In this document: positions 1-11,065 of the stretch, piece by piece
Layout of the letters: each line of letters starts with the position of its first letter
Numbering within the stretch: the first letter of the stretch is position 1
Assembly: GCA_020205615.1 (NCBI GenBank)
Contig: CM035160.1
Coordinates: forward strand, 117,090,921 to 117,154,920
DNA length: 64,000 bases
Source: Panax quinquefolius
Lineage: Eukaryota > Streptophyta > Magnoliopsida > Apiales > Araliaceae
Direction: 5' to 3'
Program-made: the position numbers and the translations under genes
Notes under the pieces: model-generated
Database searches by the model: none
What the model was told of the DNA's origin: nothing
Seen by the model: the letters and a program-made list of their open reading frames with translations, nothing else

Positions 1-193
1 TTACAAGAATAACAACTAAGCTAGGATATTAAATCTTCATTTATCACTTTTAATCCATAACAATCAAGTAGCACATAGCGTTACCTTAAATTCTTGAATC
101 TGCAAAAATGGTCATTTGCAAGAATGAGCTCGACAGCTCGGTAAAATCTAACAGTTTTAATGCATCATGTAGCACATAATAACATGCTCAACA
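1..193 (-). repeat. B1 left LTR, first visible part
   Basis: This stretch matches the B-family LTR sequence at about 16915-17100 with scattered differences. It is the part of the B1 left LTR lying left of the A1 insertion; the LTR resumes at 11066. Its true left end (starting TGTAATGACC) should lie about 270 bases before the window, judged from the copy at 16645. No coding content is seen. Confidence 0.85.
189..193. other. Target-site duplication of A1, left copy
   Basis: CAACA directly precedes the TGTGACG terminus of the left LTR and is repeated exactly at 11061-11065 after the right LTR. The B copy near 17102 has this string once, as expected of an empty site. Confidence 0.9.
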
Positions 194-734
194 TGTGACG
201 CCCCCAAAATAGGTATACATCACCTATTCTGAGTCGTCAAATACATTGTACAGAATACAAATACAACTTAATTATACAACTGTCGTGTAAAGTACGACAA
301 AACATAAGCTGTGAGTTTTAATACAAATATTGTCGTCTAGACAATACACAAACTCAAATTCAATATTATTACATTTATTTTCCACTATTTCACTGAATAG
401 TGAGGACTACTAATGCTATCATCACAATAAAAGTCACTCCGTTCCCGACTAGTCCCTCTTTACGTTCTCATTTCCTTAAGAGAACAAGAAAAGTAAAAAG
501 GTGAGCTCAACTAGCCCAAAGAGGAAATATTATGATTAAGATAATGCGAGAATATATTATCGTTAGCCTTCAACGGTGTTAAAGCGATACAATATAACAA
601 CCATCAAGTTTAAGCTGCATGATGAACAAGCAATCCATTAAAAGAGTCAAGTAGAGAATAAAATCTACTATCTTTTATGATTTAGAAGGTTTTTCATCAC
701 TTTTATCATTTGGGACTCGACAATAAATAATCCA

Positions 735-985
735 CATCATCGAATCACCCCTGCACTACGGCCAAGGATATTCTTTAGTATCACGACCACAATTATCCAT
801 GCACTACGGGCCAAGAATATTTGTGTATTCAATAATGGTCATGATCATGCCAACAACTGTCCATCAATGCACTACGAGCCAATGAGGACTTTTACCACAT
901 CATTTGTAACATTACGGTCATGATTACACCGAATAATCCCTGGTCATAATCATACCAAGTCCATCTATGCACTATAGGCCACAGA
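735..985 (-). repeat. ATCTTTG-type hairpin repeats in A1 3' LTR leader
   Basis: Several diverged units contain GCACTACGGGCC or GCACTATAGGCC between arms of the ATC(T/C)TTG and CAAAGAT type. The best preserved is around 960-990, with a mismatched CATCT/AGATG stem. They are interleaved with GGTCATGATTATACC-like and GGTCATAATCATACC-like segments. The same block recurs in all A and E LTRs. Confidence 0.6.
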
Positions 986-1334
986 TGACTTTCAACAAAA
1001 TATAAACATGAGGATGATAACAATGATATAAGAATTTAATAAAACAAGTTCAAGAATTATTTTATCTAGGAACTAATAACGTCCAAATTGTCAACATGAT
1101 ACTTCTTTGTAGAGTAAAATTCAAGAATGCTAGGAAGAATATTTCCATGAAAAGATCTTAGATGAAGCTTAAATATCAAGGATATTCCACTAATTTCATG
1201 GAGTATAGAAGTCAAAACTTTAACCAACTAAGTATAATAAGGAATGGAATAATAAAAGAAATCACCAGGCATGCGATAGACCACACAGGTAGGTTATTCC
1301 AATAGAATAATAAATTACGAAATCAGTCCCGCCA

Positions 1335-1703
1335 GAAACGCATGCATGACGAGGATATTCAATAGAATAATAAAGAGGCGGAATCAAGTCCGGCAGAAAA
1401 CGCACTAAACAGGATATTCCAATGTAATAATAAAGGCGGAATTAGGTCCAGAGCATAGAACGCATGTATGTGAGGATATTCCAACAGAATAATAAAGGCG
1501 GAATCAGTCCGGCGTAAAACGCATATATACATGATGTTCAACAATGAATGATAAATAATGGAACTAGGTAAAGAAAACGCGCCTGAACATGGATGTTCCA
1601 AACAAAATAATAAAGAATGAAATAATGTAAGAATGTCACCAAGTATAGGGTAGCTGGCAGATATATCCAAGTTATTCCAATGAATAATAAAGAATGGAAT
1701 AAC
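1335..1703 (-). repeat. About 60-bp tandem repeat array with TTATTCCA/TGGAATAA stems
   Basis: Six units begin near 1351, 1412, 1474, 1534, 1592 and 1671, each built on GATATTCCA(A)..GAATAATAAAG..GGAATCAG.. and an ACGCAT-containing tail. The last unit contains a perfect 9-bp inverted repeat: GTTATTCCA at 1671-1679 and TGGAATAAC at 1695-1703. It lies within about 540 bases downstream of the TATA box, so it should be transcribed as 5' leader or 3' UTR. Confidence 0.75.
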
Positions 1704-1871
1704 AGAAGTTCTCTTCATGGATAAGAAAGAAATAATACTCCCTACCTTAGAAAAATTAGATACTTGAATAGTGAGGTAGCACACTTCTCTTCTTCTTTCT
1801 ATAATTTCTCTCTATAATAATCGCTCTAAAGCTTTTGTGAATCGGTGAGAAATGAAGGAAGAATAAGCTTC

Positions 1872-1879
1872 TATTTATA
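1872..1879 (-). promoter_or_regulatory. TATA box, A1 3' LTR
   Basis: TATAAATA on the minus strand within CTATAAATAGAAGC, followed by GA-rich leader sequence. The same context recurs at 9721-9728, 57874-57881 and 63693-63700. Confidence 0.7.
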
Positions 1880-3221
1880 GAAAAATATATTTTCGATAAT
1901 TGCACATTTTGGGGCTCAAAAAATTACAGTACAATACTTCCAACTTTTTCGTTATTTTTAATTTAGTCATGGAAGTATTATCAAACTTGCACCACCTCCC
2001 CTAATAGTAAATAATGTGATTCAATAGTAAATTATGTGAATCAATAGTTCTAAACATGTGAAAATACGAATTATAGTATAGTACCTCAATCTATACCTCC
2101 ATTTTTAACTTAGTCATGCAAGTATTATCAATCTTGCACCAACTCCCCTAATAGTAACAAGAATGTGAAACAATAGTATACACATGTGAACAAATAGTTA
2201 TAATCATGTGAAATAATAGCAATCAATTGCTCATTTATCCGGTTAAATACCCAATTGGTCAATATAACCTCCAGACATCAATTATTATCGAAATAATTGT
2301 CGATTTTCACTAACACAAATAATTTCAACACAATGAAACCATTTTTATCAAAAATATAAATTTTGAAATTTTGAAGTTTGACTTTTCCCAAAAAAGTCAA
2401 CTGTTGACTTTTTGACCAAATAGTGAATTCTGGAAAATTTTGTGTTTATAGACTATTTTTACTAATTTCATCGTTCTGGACTCAAATATCACGTCCGCAT
2501 CTCCAAATTCAACTCTGAACACAACTTCAATTTTAATAACATTCATCATTAATATTATAACTCACAATATTTATCAAACAGGTCATTCCCAAGAAAGAGG
2601 TGGCTTTCCAATAAGGATTTCTCCCTATTGGCGCGCAATTAGGTGACCAAACCTCTCCTTGACAGAACTTCTAGACATTGTAAATATTGCAATTTAATAA
2701 TATGAATAACTTCATTGTCTCAGTTATTGATTTAATAAAATAACATATTATGCAGATGATACTATGACAATAATCAAATCAATAATATGAGAGATATGAT
2801 GTAGCAATTACTGTAGCAATAATTGAGTATAATTGAGTGACTTCTCACGTAACCATCAATAATCAATATCGTGTGCTACTCTTATGCAACCACGCCAGAC
2901 ATCTTTGTACTTTTACTAGGGTAGTTCAACGAGTTAACGAGTAAAACTTCCGCCGTTATTTTCATAAAGTATTTTGTCATTTTCTCAATCCAAACAATAA
3001 TTTCGATTTGTAGGGGGTCCACCAATGATTGTCTTGGTTATGCGAATATTCCTTATTAAAATGAATATTCACGACTAATCAAATATTATATAAAACTTGC
3101 GTAATTTGCAAAATTTATAAATATTACCCACAACTATAACATTATATCAAATCCACACCATAATATTCAAAAATATATTTCGGGAAAATTTAATCTTTAT
3201 TCAAAAAGTTGGGGTCTTACA

Positions 3222-3236
3222 ACCTCCCCTTCTTAT
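3222..3236 (-). other. Polypurine tract of A1
   Basis: On the minus strand AAGAAGGGGAGGT abuts the LTR start TGTAAGACCCC, as expected for the plus-strand DNA primer site. Confidence 0.8.
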
Positions 3237-3764
3237 GAACTTTCGTCCTCGAAATTAGGGTGCGTACCTGGTATGTCGAAGAGGTAAGGATATCTTGATT
3301 TCATCTCAGATTCTAACTCCCAGGTCATTTCTTCCACATTGTGGTTTCTCCACAAAACTTTGACTTGAGGTATAACCTTGGAGCATAGAATATGATCCTT
3401 TTTATCCAAGATTTTAACAGGTAACTCTTCATACATTAAATCTTCCTCTATCTAAATGCGGTTCTAATTCAATAATGTGGTTCGGGTCTTTCACATATTT
3501 ACGTAATATAGATATGTGAAAACGTTATGAACATTGAGACATACTTAGCGGTAAAAGCGAGTCTATCGCCACAGTTCCTACTCGATCGAGGATTAAAAAT
3601 GGGCCAATGAATCGAGGGTTGAGCTTTCCTCTCTTTCTAAATCTTGTAACTCCTTTCCATGGAGCAACACGTAACAACACATGATCTCTAATATCGAATT
3701 CTACGTCCTTTCGATGAAGATCAGCAAAACTCTTTTGTCGATCTTGTGAGGTTTTTATACGTTA
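3233..3764 (-). pseudogene. Integrase C-terminal (GPY/F) region and chromodomain, A1
   Basis: The distal end of pol on the minus strand. An intact 67-codon frame (3436-3233) carries a chromodomain-like segment with VKVLWRNHNVEEMTWELE, the motif by which chromovirus integrases are thought to bind modified histones and steer insertion. Upstream, about 3437-3764, the strand encodes remnants of the integrase C-terminal region, including GPFLIL-like and RVGTVA segments and a WKGVTRF basic stretch, broken by stops and frameshifts. Order and spacing match chromovirus pol. The chromodomain itself looks well preserved; the link to the integrase core at 3765 is lost. Confidence 0.85.
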
Positions 3765-4391
3765 TCAGATCGTTTGTATCTTTTTCGTAGTCATACGTAC
3801 CAACTCTGGTCCCAACAATGTTTCTTCACCCACCTCATCCCAACATACTGAAGAACGACACTTTCTTCCATACAACGCCTCAAATGGAGCCATGGCAATA
3901 CTTGATTGATAACTGCTGTTGTAGGAAAACTCCACCAAGGGTAGGAACTTATCCCAACTTCCCTTGAAGTCAAGGACACAGAGTCTTAATAGATCTTCAA
4001 GAGTTTGAATGGTCCTCTCCGACTGCCCGTCCGTCTGAGGATGATATGCCGAGCTAAATCGTAAATATGTGCCCATAGCTTTTTGCAAACTAACCCAAAA
4101 TCTTGAAGTGAATCTTTCGTCTCGATAAGAAACTATGGATACTGGTATACAATGCAGTCTTACAATCTCGTTTATGTACGTACGAGCAAGATGTTCAAGT
4201 GTATAAGTTTCTCGTATAGGTAGGAAATGAGAAGACTTGGTCAATCTATCAACAATGACCCAAATTGCATCTATGCCTTGAGAAACCTTGGGAAGACCAG
4301 TAACGAAATCCATAGTAATGTGTTCCCAATTCCATTCTATAATTTCAAGTGGTTGCAATGGACCTTTTGGTACTTGATGCTTCGCCTTGAC
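3765..4391 (-). pseudogene. Integrase catalytic core, A1 (D to Y at a catalytic site)
   Basis: The 197-codon frame 4358-3765 encodes the DDE integrase core that joins cDNA ends to target DNA. The first Asp is residue 17 (TMDF) and the Glu is residue 114 (DGQSERT). With the family's D-35-E spacing the middle Asp should be residue 78, but the sequence reads SIVSYRDERF where C1 has [10 protein letters not shown], so this Asp is a Tyr. A stop separates it from the RT-RNaseH frame (CLTCQ then TGA, where A2 has CGT). The segment continues into the degenerate C-terminal region. Loss of the catalytic Asp predicts a dead enzyme; this is inferred from family alignment only. Confidence 0.9.
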
Positions 4392-5888
4392 TCATTGACA
4401 AGTTAAACACCTTGAGATAAACTCTGCTATCTCTCTCTTCATATTGCTCCACCAAAATGTATGTCGAAGATCACGATACATTTTGGTACTCCCAAGATAG
4501 ATTGCAAACGGTGTGTTGTGTGCCTCCATCATGATTTTATACTTTAAATCAGGGTCGTTAGGAACACAAAGTCTGGAGTTGACTCGAAGTATTCCTTCCT
4601 CATCGATTCTTGCTTCCGGCATAGCACCTTCTTGCACTTTCTTCTTCATACGCATTAGCTCCAGGTCTGTAGCTTGAGTAGCTTTAACTTTATTGATTAA
4701 AGTCGGTTCTACTCGTATGTTTACCATCATCATGTGGGTCCCTGGAGTCTTTAACTCTATCTCCATCCTTTGCAAGTCATATAAAATGGGCCTTTGCGTT
4801 GACAATATCGCACTCGTACTTGTATATGATCTTCTACTCAATGCGTCAACTACCACGTTCGCTTTTCCAGGATGGTATATGATGGTATGATCATAATCTT
4901 TCAACAATTCAAGCCAACATCGTTGTTGCATGTTGAGTTCCTTTTGAGTGAAGAAATATTTAAGGCTTTTATGATCCGTAAAGATTTCCACTTTCTCCCC
5001 ATACAAGTAATGCCTCCAAATTTTAAGTGCAAAAACGACAGCTGCCAACTCTAGATCATGAGTAGGATAATTCCTCTCATATTCTTTGAGTTGCTGTGAG
5101 GCATAGGCTATGACTTTCTCATGTTGCATGAGAACACATCCTAACCCTTTGCCCGAAGCATCACTGTAGATGACAAATCCCTCCGAGCCAGATGGTATTG
5201 TCAGAATAGGTGCTGAAATGAGTCTCCTCTTGAATTCTTGAAAACTCTTCTCACATTCCACGCTCCAACCGAATTTTGTATCTTTTCGAGTTAGCTGAGT
5301 TAATGGAGTAGCGATTCGAGAAAACCCATCTACGAATCTCCGATAATAACCAGCTAAGCCGAGAAAGCTACGTACTTCGGTCACTAATTTAGGTTGCTCC
5401 CAGCTTTGAATTACTTCAATCTTTGCCGAGTCAACAGATATCCCATGATTTGATATCACGTGCCCAAGGAATGCAACTTCCTCAAGCCAGAACTTGCATT
5501 TCTTCAACTTGGCATATAGCTTGTTTTCACGAAGCTTTTGGAGTATCAACCTCAAGTGTTTCTCATGATCTTCATGGCTTTTGGAATATATGAGGATGTC
5601 GTCAATAAAGACAACCACAAAATGATCTAAATATTCCTTGAATACTCGGTTCATCATATCCATAAAGGCAGCAGGAGCATTAGTCAATCCAAAGGACATG
5701 ACAAGGAATTCATAATGCCCGTACCGAGTTCTGAAAGCTGTCTTTGGAATGTCATCGGTTCTAATCTTCAATTGATGATATCCTGAACGAAGATCAATCT
5801 TTGAAAAGAATTTTGCGCCTTGCAACTTGTCAAATAGGTCATCAATACGTGGCAATGGGTACCTATTTTTGATGGTGACATGATTCAA
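4392..5888 (-). pseudogene. Reverse transcriptase palm, RNase H and integrase zinc domain, A1
   Basis: A 498-codon frame, the longest in the window. Residues 1-200 hold the RT palm, with [23 protein letters not shown] and the FIDD catalytic box at 94-97. Residues 239-352 hold RNase H with acidic residues D243 (YSDAS), E280, D305 (TDHKSL) and D348. The C-terminal 50 residues hold the integrase HHCC zinc domain ending CLTCQ. Its second His appears replaced (AIYLGS, where A2 reads AIHRGS), a CAT to TAT change. The frame is not a gene start: RT begins in the 5910-6845 frame, and a single TGA at about 5908-5910 replaces the Arg codon before LCIDYRELN, shown as CGA in A2. RT and RNase H catalytic sites look intact. 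Confidence 0.93.
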
Positions 5889-5909
5889 CTCCCGATAATC
5901 AATACAAAG

Positions 5910-6845
5910 TCACATACTCCCATCTTTCTTCTTCACGAATAGAACAGGAGCACCCCAAGGAGAGGTACTAGGACGAATGAAACCGACGTCTAACAATTTC
6001 TGCAATTGTGTCTTTAACTCCTGAAGTTCAATAGGAGCCATTCGATATGGGGCTTTGGAAATGGGGTTTGTACCGGGTTCAAGGTCGATACAAAATTCAA
6101 TTTCACGCTTTGGGGGTAGGCCAGGAAGTTCTTCAGGGAAAACGTTAGGAAATTTATTAACAACAGAAATATCATTCAAAACTAACATATTTTTGTTTAA
6201 ATCCGTAACATGAGCTAAGAAAGTTTGACATCCATTTTTCAATAAACGAATAGCTTTATGGCTTGAGATGACCGTGATTGATTTTAATGGTTTGGTCGCT
6301 TGAATTCGCATAATAGGTTTATTAGGAATATGAAAGCTAACAACCTTACGAAAACAATCAATTTTAGCATGATGAGTAGTTAACCAATCAATCCCTAGAA
6401 TCACGTCAAATGCAAGTATTTTTAAGGAGATAAGATTGACAGGTAACATGCGGTTACCGATTTGCATCAAACAAGACTTATAAACAGTGGATGTAATAAA
6501 GGTTTCTCCTAATGGAGTTTCAACAGATAAGTCAAAGTCTAATTTCTCCAGAGTCAAATTTAAACGTTGAGCGCAAGTAGGAGAAATAAAAGAATGGGTA
6601 GAACCGGTATCAAATAAGGTATAGACTTCACTAGAGTTTATGATAAGCTTACCCGTGATAACCTCGTTCGTTTTTTTTAATTTCTGGGAGGTTACAACAA
6701 ACGCTCTCCCTTGCACTACCGGCTTTGACTTTTTTGGGACGGCCTTTGGTGCCTCCATCCTAGCTGAACTTGTCTTCGTTGAATGACAAAATCGAGCTAA
6801 GTGACCTTCCCTTCCACAATTATAACATGCTTTAGACGGCATCAC
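5910..6845 (-). pseudogene. Gag zinc knuckle, aspartic protease and RT N-terminus, A1
   Basis: A 311-codon frame joining the end of gag to pol. Residues 7-20 form a CCHC zinc knuckle (CYNCGREGHLARFC) that binds genomic RNA. The retropepsin-like protease, which matures the polyprotein, has its active site DTGS at residues 79-82 with the flap/ILG region near LAFDVILGIDWL. Residues about 266-311 start RT ([21 protein letters not shown]) and stop at a TGA that cuts the RT motif. A first zinc knuckle (CFKCGGEGHISPNC) lies just upstream at about 6848-6895 in a reading frame contiguous with this one, so the element had two knuckles. The initiating Met here is not a real start; gag-pol would be a longer polyprotein. 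Confidence 0.9.
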
Positions 6846-7549
6846 GCAGTTTGGACTGATGTGTCCCTCCCCTCCGCATTTGAAGCATATGATAGGTGGT
6901 CATTCTCCTTCCTTGACAACGGTTGTTGGTGTTGATGTCTTTCCATCATTGTTGAATCTCCTCTTCTTGAAATGTTTATTCTTATTGTCTTAGATATGAT
7001 TACCACCGAAATGGTTACCATTTCTGGCATGTTGATTCCCTCCACGCTTGTTGTCACCGTTTCGATGACTGTTACCACTGGTATTTTCATGCTGCCGACT
7101 GCTTCCCTTGGTTGCGTTGACTCGTTACCGCGTTCCAATAACTGAGCCCTATTTACAACATTTGAGTACAAACATAGTTTATGAGAAATAAGATATTGAC
7201 GTATCTCCGGTTTCAAATCTCTTAAAAACATTCGCGTCATTCGCTCCTCATTATCGACCAAATGGGATGCAAACCGGGATAACTCCACAAATTTAGCCTC
7301 GTATTGCGACACGGTCATATTGTTTTGTTCCAACTTGATAAACTCCACCTCCTTCATGTGATGAATACTTTCGGGAAAGTACTTGTCGTTGAATAGCTCT
7401 TGGAAATTCTCCCAAGACATCTTGAGTGCGTCAGGCTGGGTACGTTTTACATATTCCCACCAGTAATCTGCCTCTTCACGCAATATGAAGGTGGCGAAGG
7501 GAACCTTTTGCTCCTCGGAGCATCCCAAGACATCAAATATCTTGGTGAT
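6842..7549 (-). pseudogene. Gag capsid domain, A1
   Basis: The 228-codon frame 7528-6842 encodes the retrotransposon gag domain that forms the particle: FATFILREEADYWWEYV, then WENFQELFNDKYFPESI and EFIKLEQNNMTVSQYEAKF, ending in RMTRMFLRDLKPEIRQYL. The C-terminal portion after about residue 150 is out of frame: it reads SYASNAEG where the shifted frame gives the zinc knuckle CFKCGGEG, so a frameshift separates capsid from nucleocapsid. It is separated from the N-terminal gag frame by a TAG in place of a Gln codon (WIK then stop then ITKIFDVLGC; A2 reads WVKQITKIFDVLGC). Confidence 0.9.
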
Positions 7550-7867
7550 CTACTTTATCCATGCTTCAGCCGTAAGTGGTTTTGGCTCTCCAATAAACTC
7601 CGGTGGTCCCAGCTCCTTGAACTGTTTAGCGGTAACCGTCTGAGAGTTTCCAGTGTTTCCACCTACATTTTGGACAGGAGCCGCTCTCGCCTGATGTTGA
7701 ATGAATTGCATAAAGCCTCTGAACATTCCATCGTTCATTATTTGGTCAGTGTTATTGTTTGCATGAGGATTGTCGCCTTCCTGATGCACATTATTCTGAT
7801 TGTTGATCTGTGGAGACTCAACGGTCTCTTGTGCTCCATTGCTATTCTCAATATTTTCGGATGCCAT
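7550..7867 (-). pseudogene. Gag N-terminus, A1
   Basis: The frame runs from an upstream Met at 7885, but the start at 7867 (MASENIENSN) is preferred because A2 and E2 show the matching MTASNINNEV and MASENVENSN starts at the same place. The segment is Asn/Gln-rich, then carries MFRGFMQFIQHQARAAP and the conserved lead-in QFKELGPPEFIGEP. It ends at a TAG that replaces the Gln of WIKQ. It lies 175 bases downstream of the PBS, a short leader. Confidence 0.88.
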
Positions 7868-8040
7868 TTTCAAATACTGCCACAAAACAAGGGTTAATTG
7901 ACATGCAACATATTATCCATATACTCTGACCAACCAATTAAATACCAATTAAACTTAGGTAGGTCATACTAGCGAAGGAATTTCCCGTCTCTCCCCTCCT
8001 AGTTCTAGTCTCACATCTTAGCCAGGGATCATATCGCTAA

Positions 8041-8054
8041 GCTTTGATACCAAC
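8041..8054 (-). other. Primer binding site of A1
   Basis: On the minus strand TGGTATCAAAGC lies two bases inside the 5' LTR end, matching the initiator-Met tRNA primer (TGGTATCAGAGC) except for one base. The same variant occurs in B1 and C1. Confidence 0.8.
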
Positions 8055-9149
8055 TGTGACGTCCCCAAAATAGGTATACATCACTTATTCTAGGTCATCA
8101 AATACATGGTAAAAAATACAAATACAACTTAATTATACAACTGTCGTGTAAAGTACGACAAAACATAAGTTGTGAGTTTTAATACAAATATTGTCGTCTA
8201 GCCAATATACAAACTCAAATTCAATATTATTACATTTATTTTCCACTATTTCACTAAATAGTGAGGACTACTAATGCTATTATCTAGTCCGTCACTCCGT
8301 TCCTCGACTAGTCCCTGCTACGTTCTCATTTCCTTTAGAGAACAAGAAAAGTAAAAGGGTGAGCTCAACTAGCCCAGTAGGAAATATTATGACTAAGATA
8401 ATGCAGAATATATTATCGTTAGCCTTCAACAATGTTAAACTAATACAATATAACAACCATCAAGTTTAACTGTAGGGGAACAAGCAATCCATTAAAAGAG
8501 TCAAGTAGAGAATAAAATCTACTATCTTTTATGATTTAGAAGGTTTTTTGTCACTTCTATCGCTGGGACTCAGCTTAATAAATAATCCACATCATCGAAT
8601 CACCCCTTCACTACGGCCAAGGATATTCTTTAGTATCACGACCACAATTATCCATGCACTACGGGCCAAGAATATTTGTGTATTCAATAATGGTCATGAT
8701 CATGCCAACAACTGTCCATCAATGCACTACGGGCCAATGAGGACTTTTACCACATCATTTGTAACATTACTACCATGATTATTGCAGAATAATCCTCGGT
8801 CATAATCATACCAAGTCCATCTATGCACTATAGGCCACAGATGACTTTCAACAAAATATAAACATGAGGATGATGATAATGATATAAGAATTCAATAAAA
8901 CAAGTTCAAGAATTATTTTATCCAAGAACTAATAACGTCCAAATTTTCAACATGATACTTCTTTGTAGAGTAAAATTCAAGAATGCTAAGAAGAATATTT
9001 CCATGAAAAGATACTGGATGAAGCGCAAATATCACGGATATTCCACTAATTTCATGGAGTATAGAAGTCAAAACTTTAACCAACTAAGTATAATAAGGAA
9101 TGGAATAACAAAAGAAATCACTGTGCATGCGCGACCGCATTGCAAAGCG

Positions 9150-9560
9150 AGTTATTCAATAGAATAATAAATAACGGAATCAGTCCCGTAGAAACGCATG
9201 CATGAGGATATTCCAACAGAATAATAATAAAGGCGGAATCAGTCCAGTCAGAAAAAAGCCTAAGTAGGATATTCCAACAGAATAATAAAGATGAAATCAG
9301 TCCCGTGAGAACGCATGCATGTGAGGATATTCCAATGAGAATAATAAAGAGCGGAACTAGGTCCGGCGTAAAATGCATGTATATGATGTTCCAATGAGAA
9401 TGATAAATAATGGAACCAAGTCCGGCGTAAACGCACAGACAGGATGTTCCAGCAAAATAATAAAGAATGAAATAACAAAAGAATTTCACCAAGTATAGGG
9501 TAGCCCGCGTATACCGGTTATTCAAACAGAATAATAAAGAATGGAATAACAGAAGTTCTC
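9150..9560 (-). repeat. About 60-bp tandem array in A1 5' LTR leader
   Basis: Units with GATATTCCAACAGAATAATAA-like cores followed by GGAATCAGTCC and ACGCATGCATG recur six to seven times. This is the counterpart of 1335-1703, with different unit-to-unit differences. Confidence 0.72.
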
Positions 9561-9720
9561 TTCATGGATAAGAAAGAAATAATACTCCCTACCTTAGAAA
9601 AATTGGATCTTTGGAATAGTGAGGTAAAGACACTTCTCTTCTTCTTTCTATAATTTCTCTCTATAATAATCGCTCTAAAGCTTTTGTGAATTGGTGAGAA
9701 ATGAAGGAAGAATGAGCTTC

Positions 9721-9728
9721 TATTTATA
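9721..9728 (-). promoter_or_regulatory. TATA box, A1 5' LTR
   Basis: Minus-strand TATAAATA; this copy would drive A1 transcription, with a start expected about 30 bases further left. Confidence 0.72.
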
Positions 9729-11060
9729 GAAAAATATAGTTTCGATAATTGCACGTTTTGGGGCTCAAAAAATTACAGTACAATACCTCAAACTTTTCCT
9801 TTATTTTTAATTTAGTCATGGAAGTATTATCAAACTTGCACCACCCCCCTAATAGTAAATAATGTGATTCAATAGTAAATTATGTGAATCAATAGTTCTA
9901 GACATGTGAGAATACGAATTACAGTATAGTACCTCAATCTATACCTCCATTTTTAATTTAGTTATGCAAGTATTATCAATCTTGCACCAACTCCCCTAAT
10001 AGTAACAAGAATGTGAAACAATAGTATACACATGAGAACAAATAGTTATAATCATGTGAAATAATAGCAATCAATTGCTCATTTATCCGGTTAAATACCC
10101 GATTGGTCAATATAACCTCCAAACATCAATTATTATCGAAATAATTGTCAATTTTCACTAACACAAATAATTTCAACACAATGAAACCATTTTTATCAAA
10201 AATATAAATTTTGAAATTTTAAAGTTTGACTTTTCAGAAAAAGTCAATCTGTTGACTTTTTTGACCAAATAGTGAATTCGAAAATTTTGTTATATAGACA
10301 ATGTTTACTAATTTCATCGCGTTAGGACTCAAATATCCCGTCCGCGTCTCCAAATTCAACTCCGAACACAACTTCAATTTTAATAACATTCATCATTAAT
10401 ATTATAACTCACAATATTTATCAAACAGGTCGTTCCCAAAAAATAAGGGGCTTTCCAATAAGGATTTCTCCCTATTGGCGCGCAATTAGGTGACTAGACC
10501 TCTCCTTGACATAACTTCTAGACATTGTAAATATTTTAATTTAATATTATGAATAACTTTGTCGTCTCATTTATTGATTTAATAAAATAACATATTATGC
10601 AGATGATACTATGACAATAATCGAATCAATAATATGAGAGATATGATGCACCAATTACTGTAACAATATTTGAGTATAATTGAGTGACTTCTCACGTAAG
10701 CATCAATAATCAATACCGTGTGCTACTATGCAACCACGCGTATTACTGTACTTATACAACCGGGTAGTTGAACAGTTAACGGTAAAACTTCCGCCGTTAT
10801 TTTCATAAAGTATTTTTGTCAATTTCTCAATCCGACAATAATTCCGTTGTGGGGGTCCACCAATGATTGTGTCATTGTACGAATATTCCCTGTAAAAATG
10901 AATATTCCCCGACCAATCGAATATTATATAACAACTTGCGTACTTTGCAAAATCTGTAAATATTACCCACAACTATAACATTATATCAAATCTACACCAT
11001 AATATTCAAAAATATATTTCGAGAAAATTTAATCTTTATTCAAAAAGTTTGAGTCTTACA

Positions 11061-11065
11061 CAACA
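11061..11065. other. Target-site duplication of A1, right copy
   Basis: CAACA directly after the TCTTACA terminus; identical to 189-193. Confidence 0.9.

Larger units (their letters stand above)
194..3221 (-). repeat. A1 3' LTR (left on the plus strand)
   Basis: A 3028-base LTR running from TGTGACGCCCCC to GGGGTCTTACA. On the minus strand U3 lies at the right end (about 3221-1880), the TATA box at 1872-1879, and R/U5 extends leftward to 194. The transcribed part holds two repeat arrays: degenerate ATCTTTG-type hairpin units near 735-985 and six roughly 60-bp units at about 1335-1703. It aligns along its length with 8055-11060 but with many substitutions and small indels, so the insertion is not recent. 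It holds no gene; the 141-codon open frame across 1359-1784 is discussed under findings. Confidence 0.92.
194..11060 (-). mobile_element. A1, complete chromovirus-type Ty3/gypsy element (degenerate coding)
   Basis: The only structurally complete retrotransposon in the window, transcribed on the minus strand. Two LTRs (194-3221 and 8055-11060) begin TGTGACG and end TCTTACA on the plus strand. They enclose 4.8 kb with, in minus-strand order, PBS, gag, protease, RT, RNase H, integrase, chromodomain and PPT. The five bases on each side are CAACA, a perfect target-site duplication. The domain order and C-terminal chromodomain place it in the plant chromoviruses, most like the Tekay/Del lineage by motif recognition. 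The flanks join to match an uninterrupted sequence near 17092-17120, so the pre-insertion target, the B-family LTR, can be read in a second copy. Coding regions carry nonsense and frameshift changes and altered catalytic residues, so it is probably not autonomous. Confidence 0.93.
8055..11060 (-). repeat. A1 5' LTR (right on the plus strand)
   Basis: A 3006-base LTR, partner of 194-3221, from TGTGACGTCCCC to GAGTCTTACA, with a TATA box at 9721-9728. It repeats the same leader arrays: ATCTTTG-type units near 8590-8850 and TTATTCCA-type units near 9150-9560. The 9528-9565 hairpin has one arm mutated (GTTATTCAA). No gene is present. Confidence 0.92.

Noticed and set aside
4693..5054. Plus-strand open frames across the A1 RT-RNaseH
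   Set aside because: They are complementary-strand readings of a well-supported pol segment and show no domain.
7400..7897. A 165-codon plus-strand frame
   Set aside because: It overlaps gag of A1 on the opposite strand; A2 has the same shadow at 45547-46032, and the sense-strand gag explains both.
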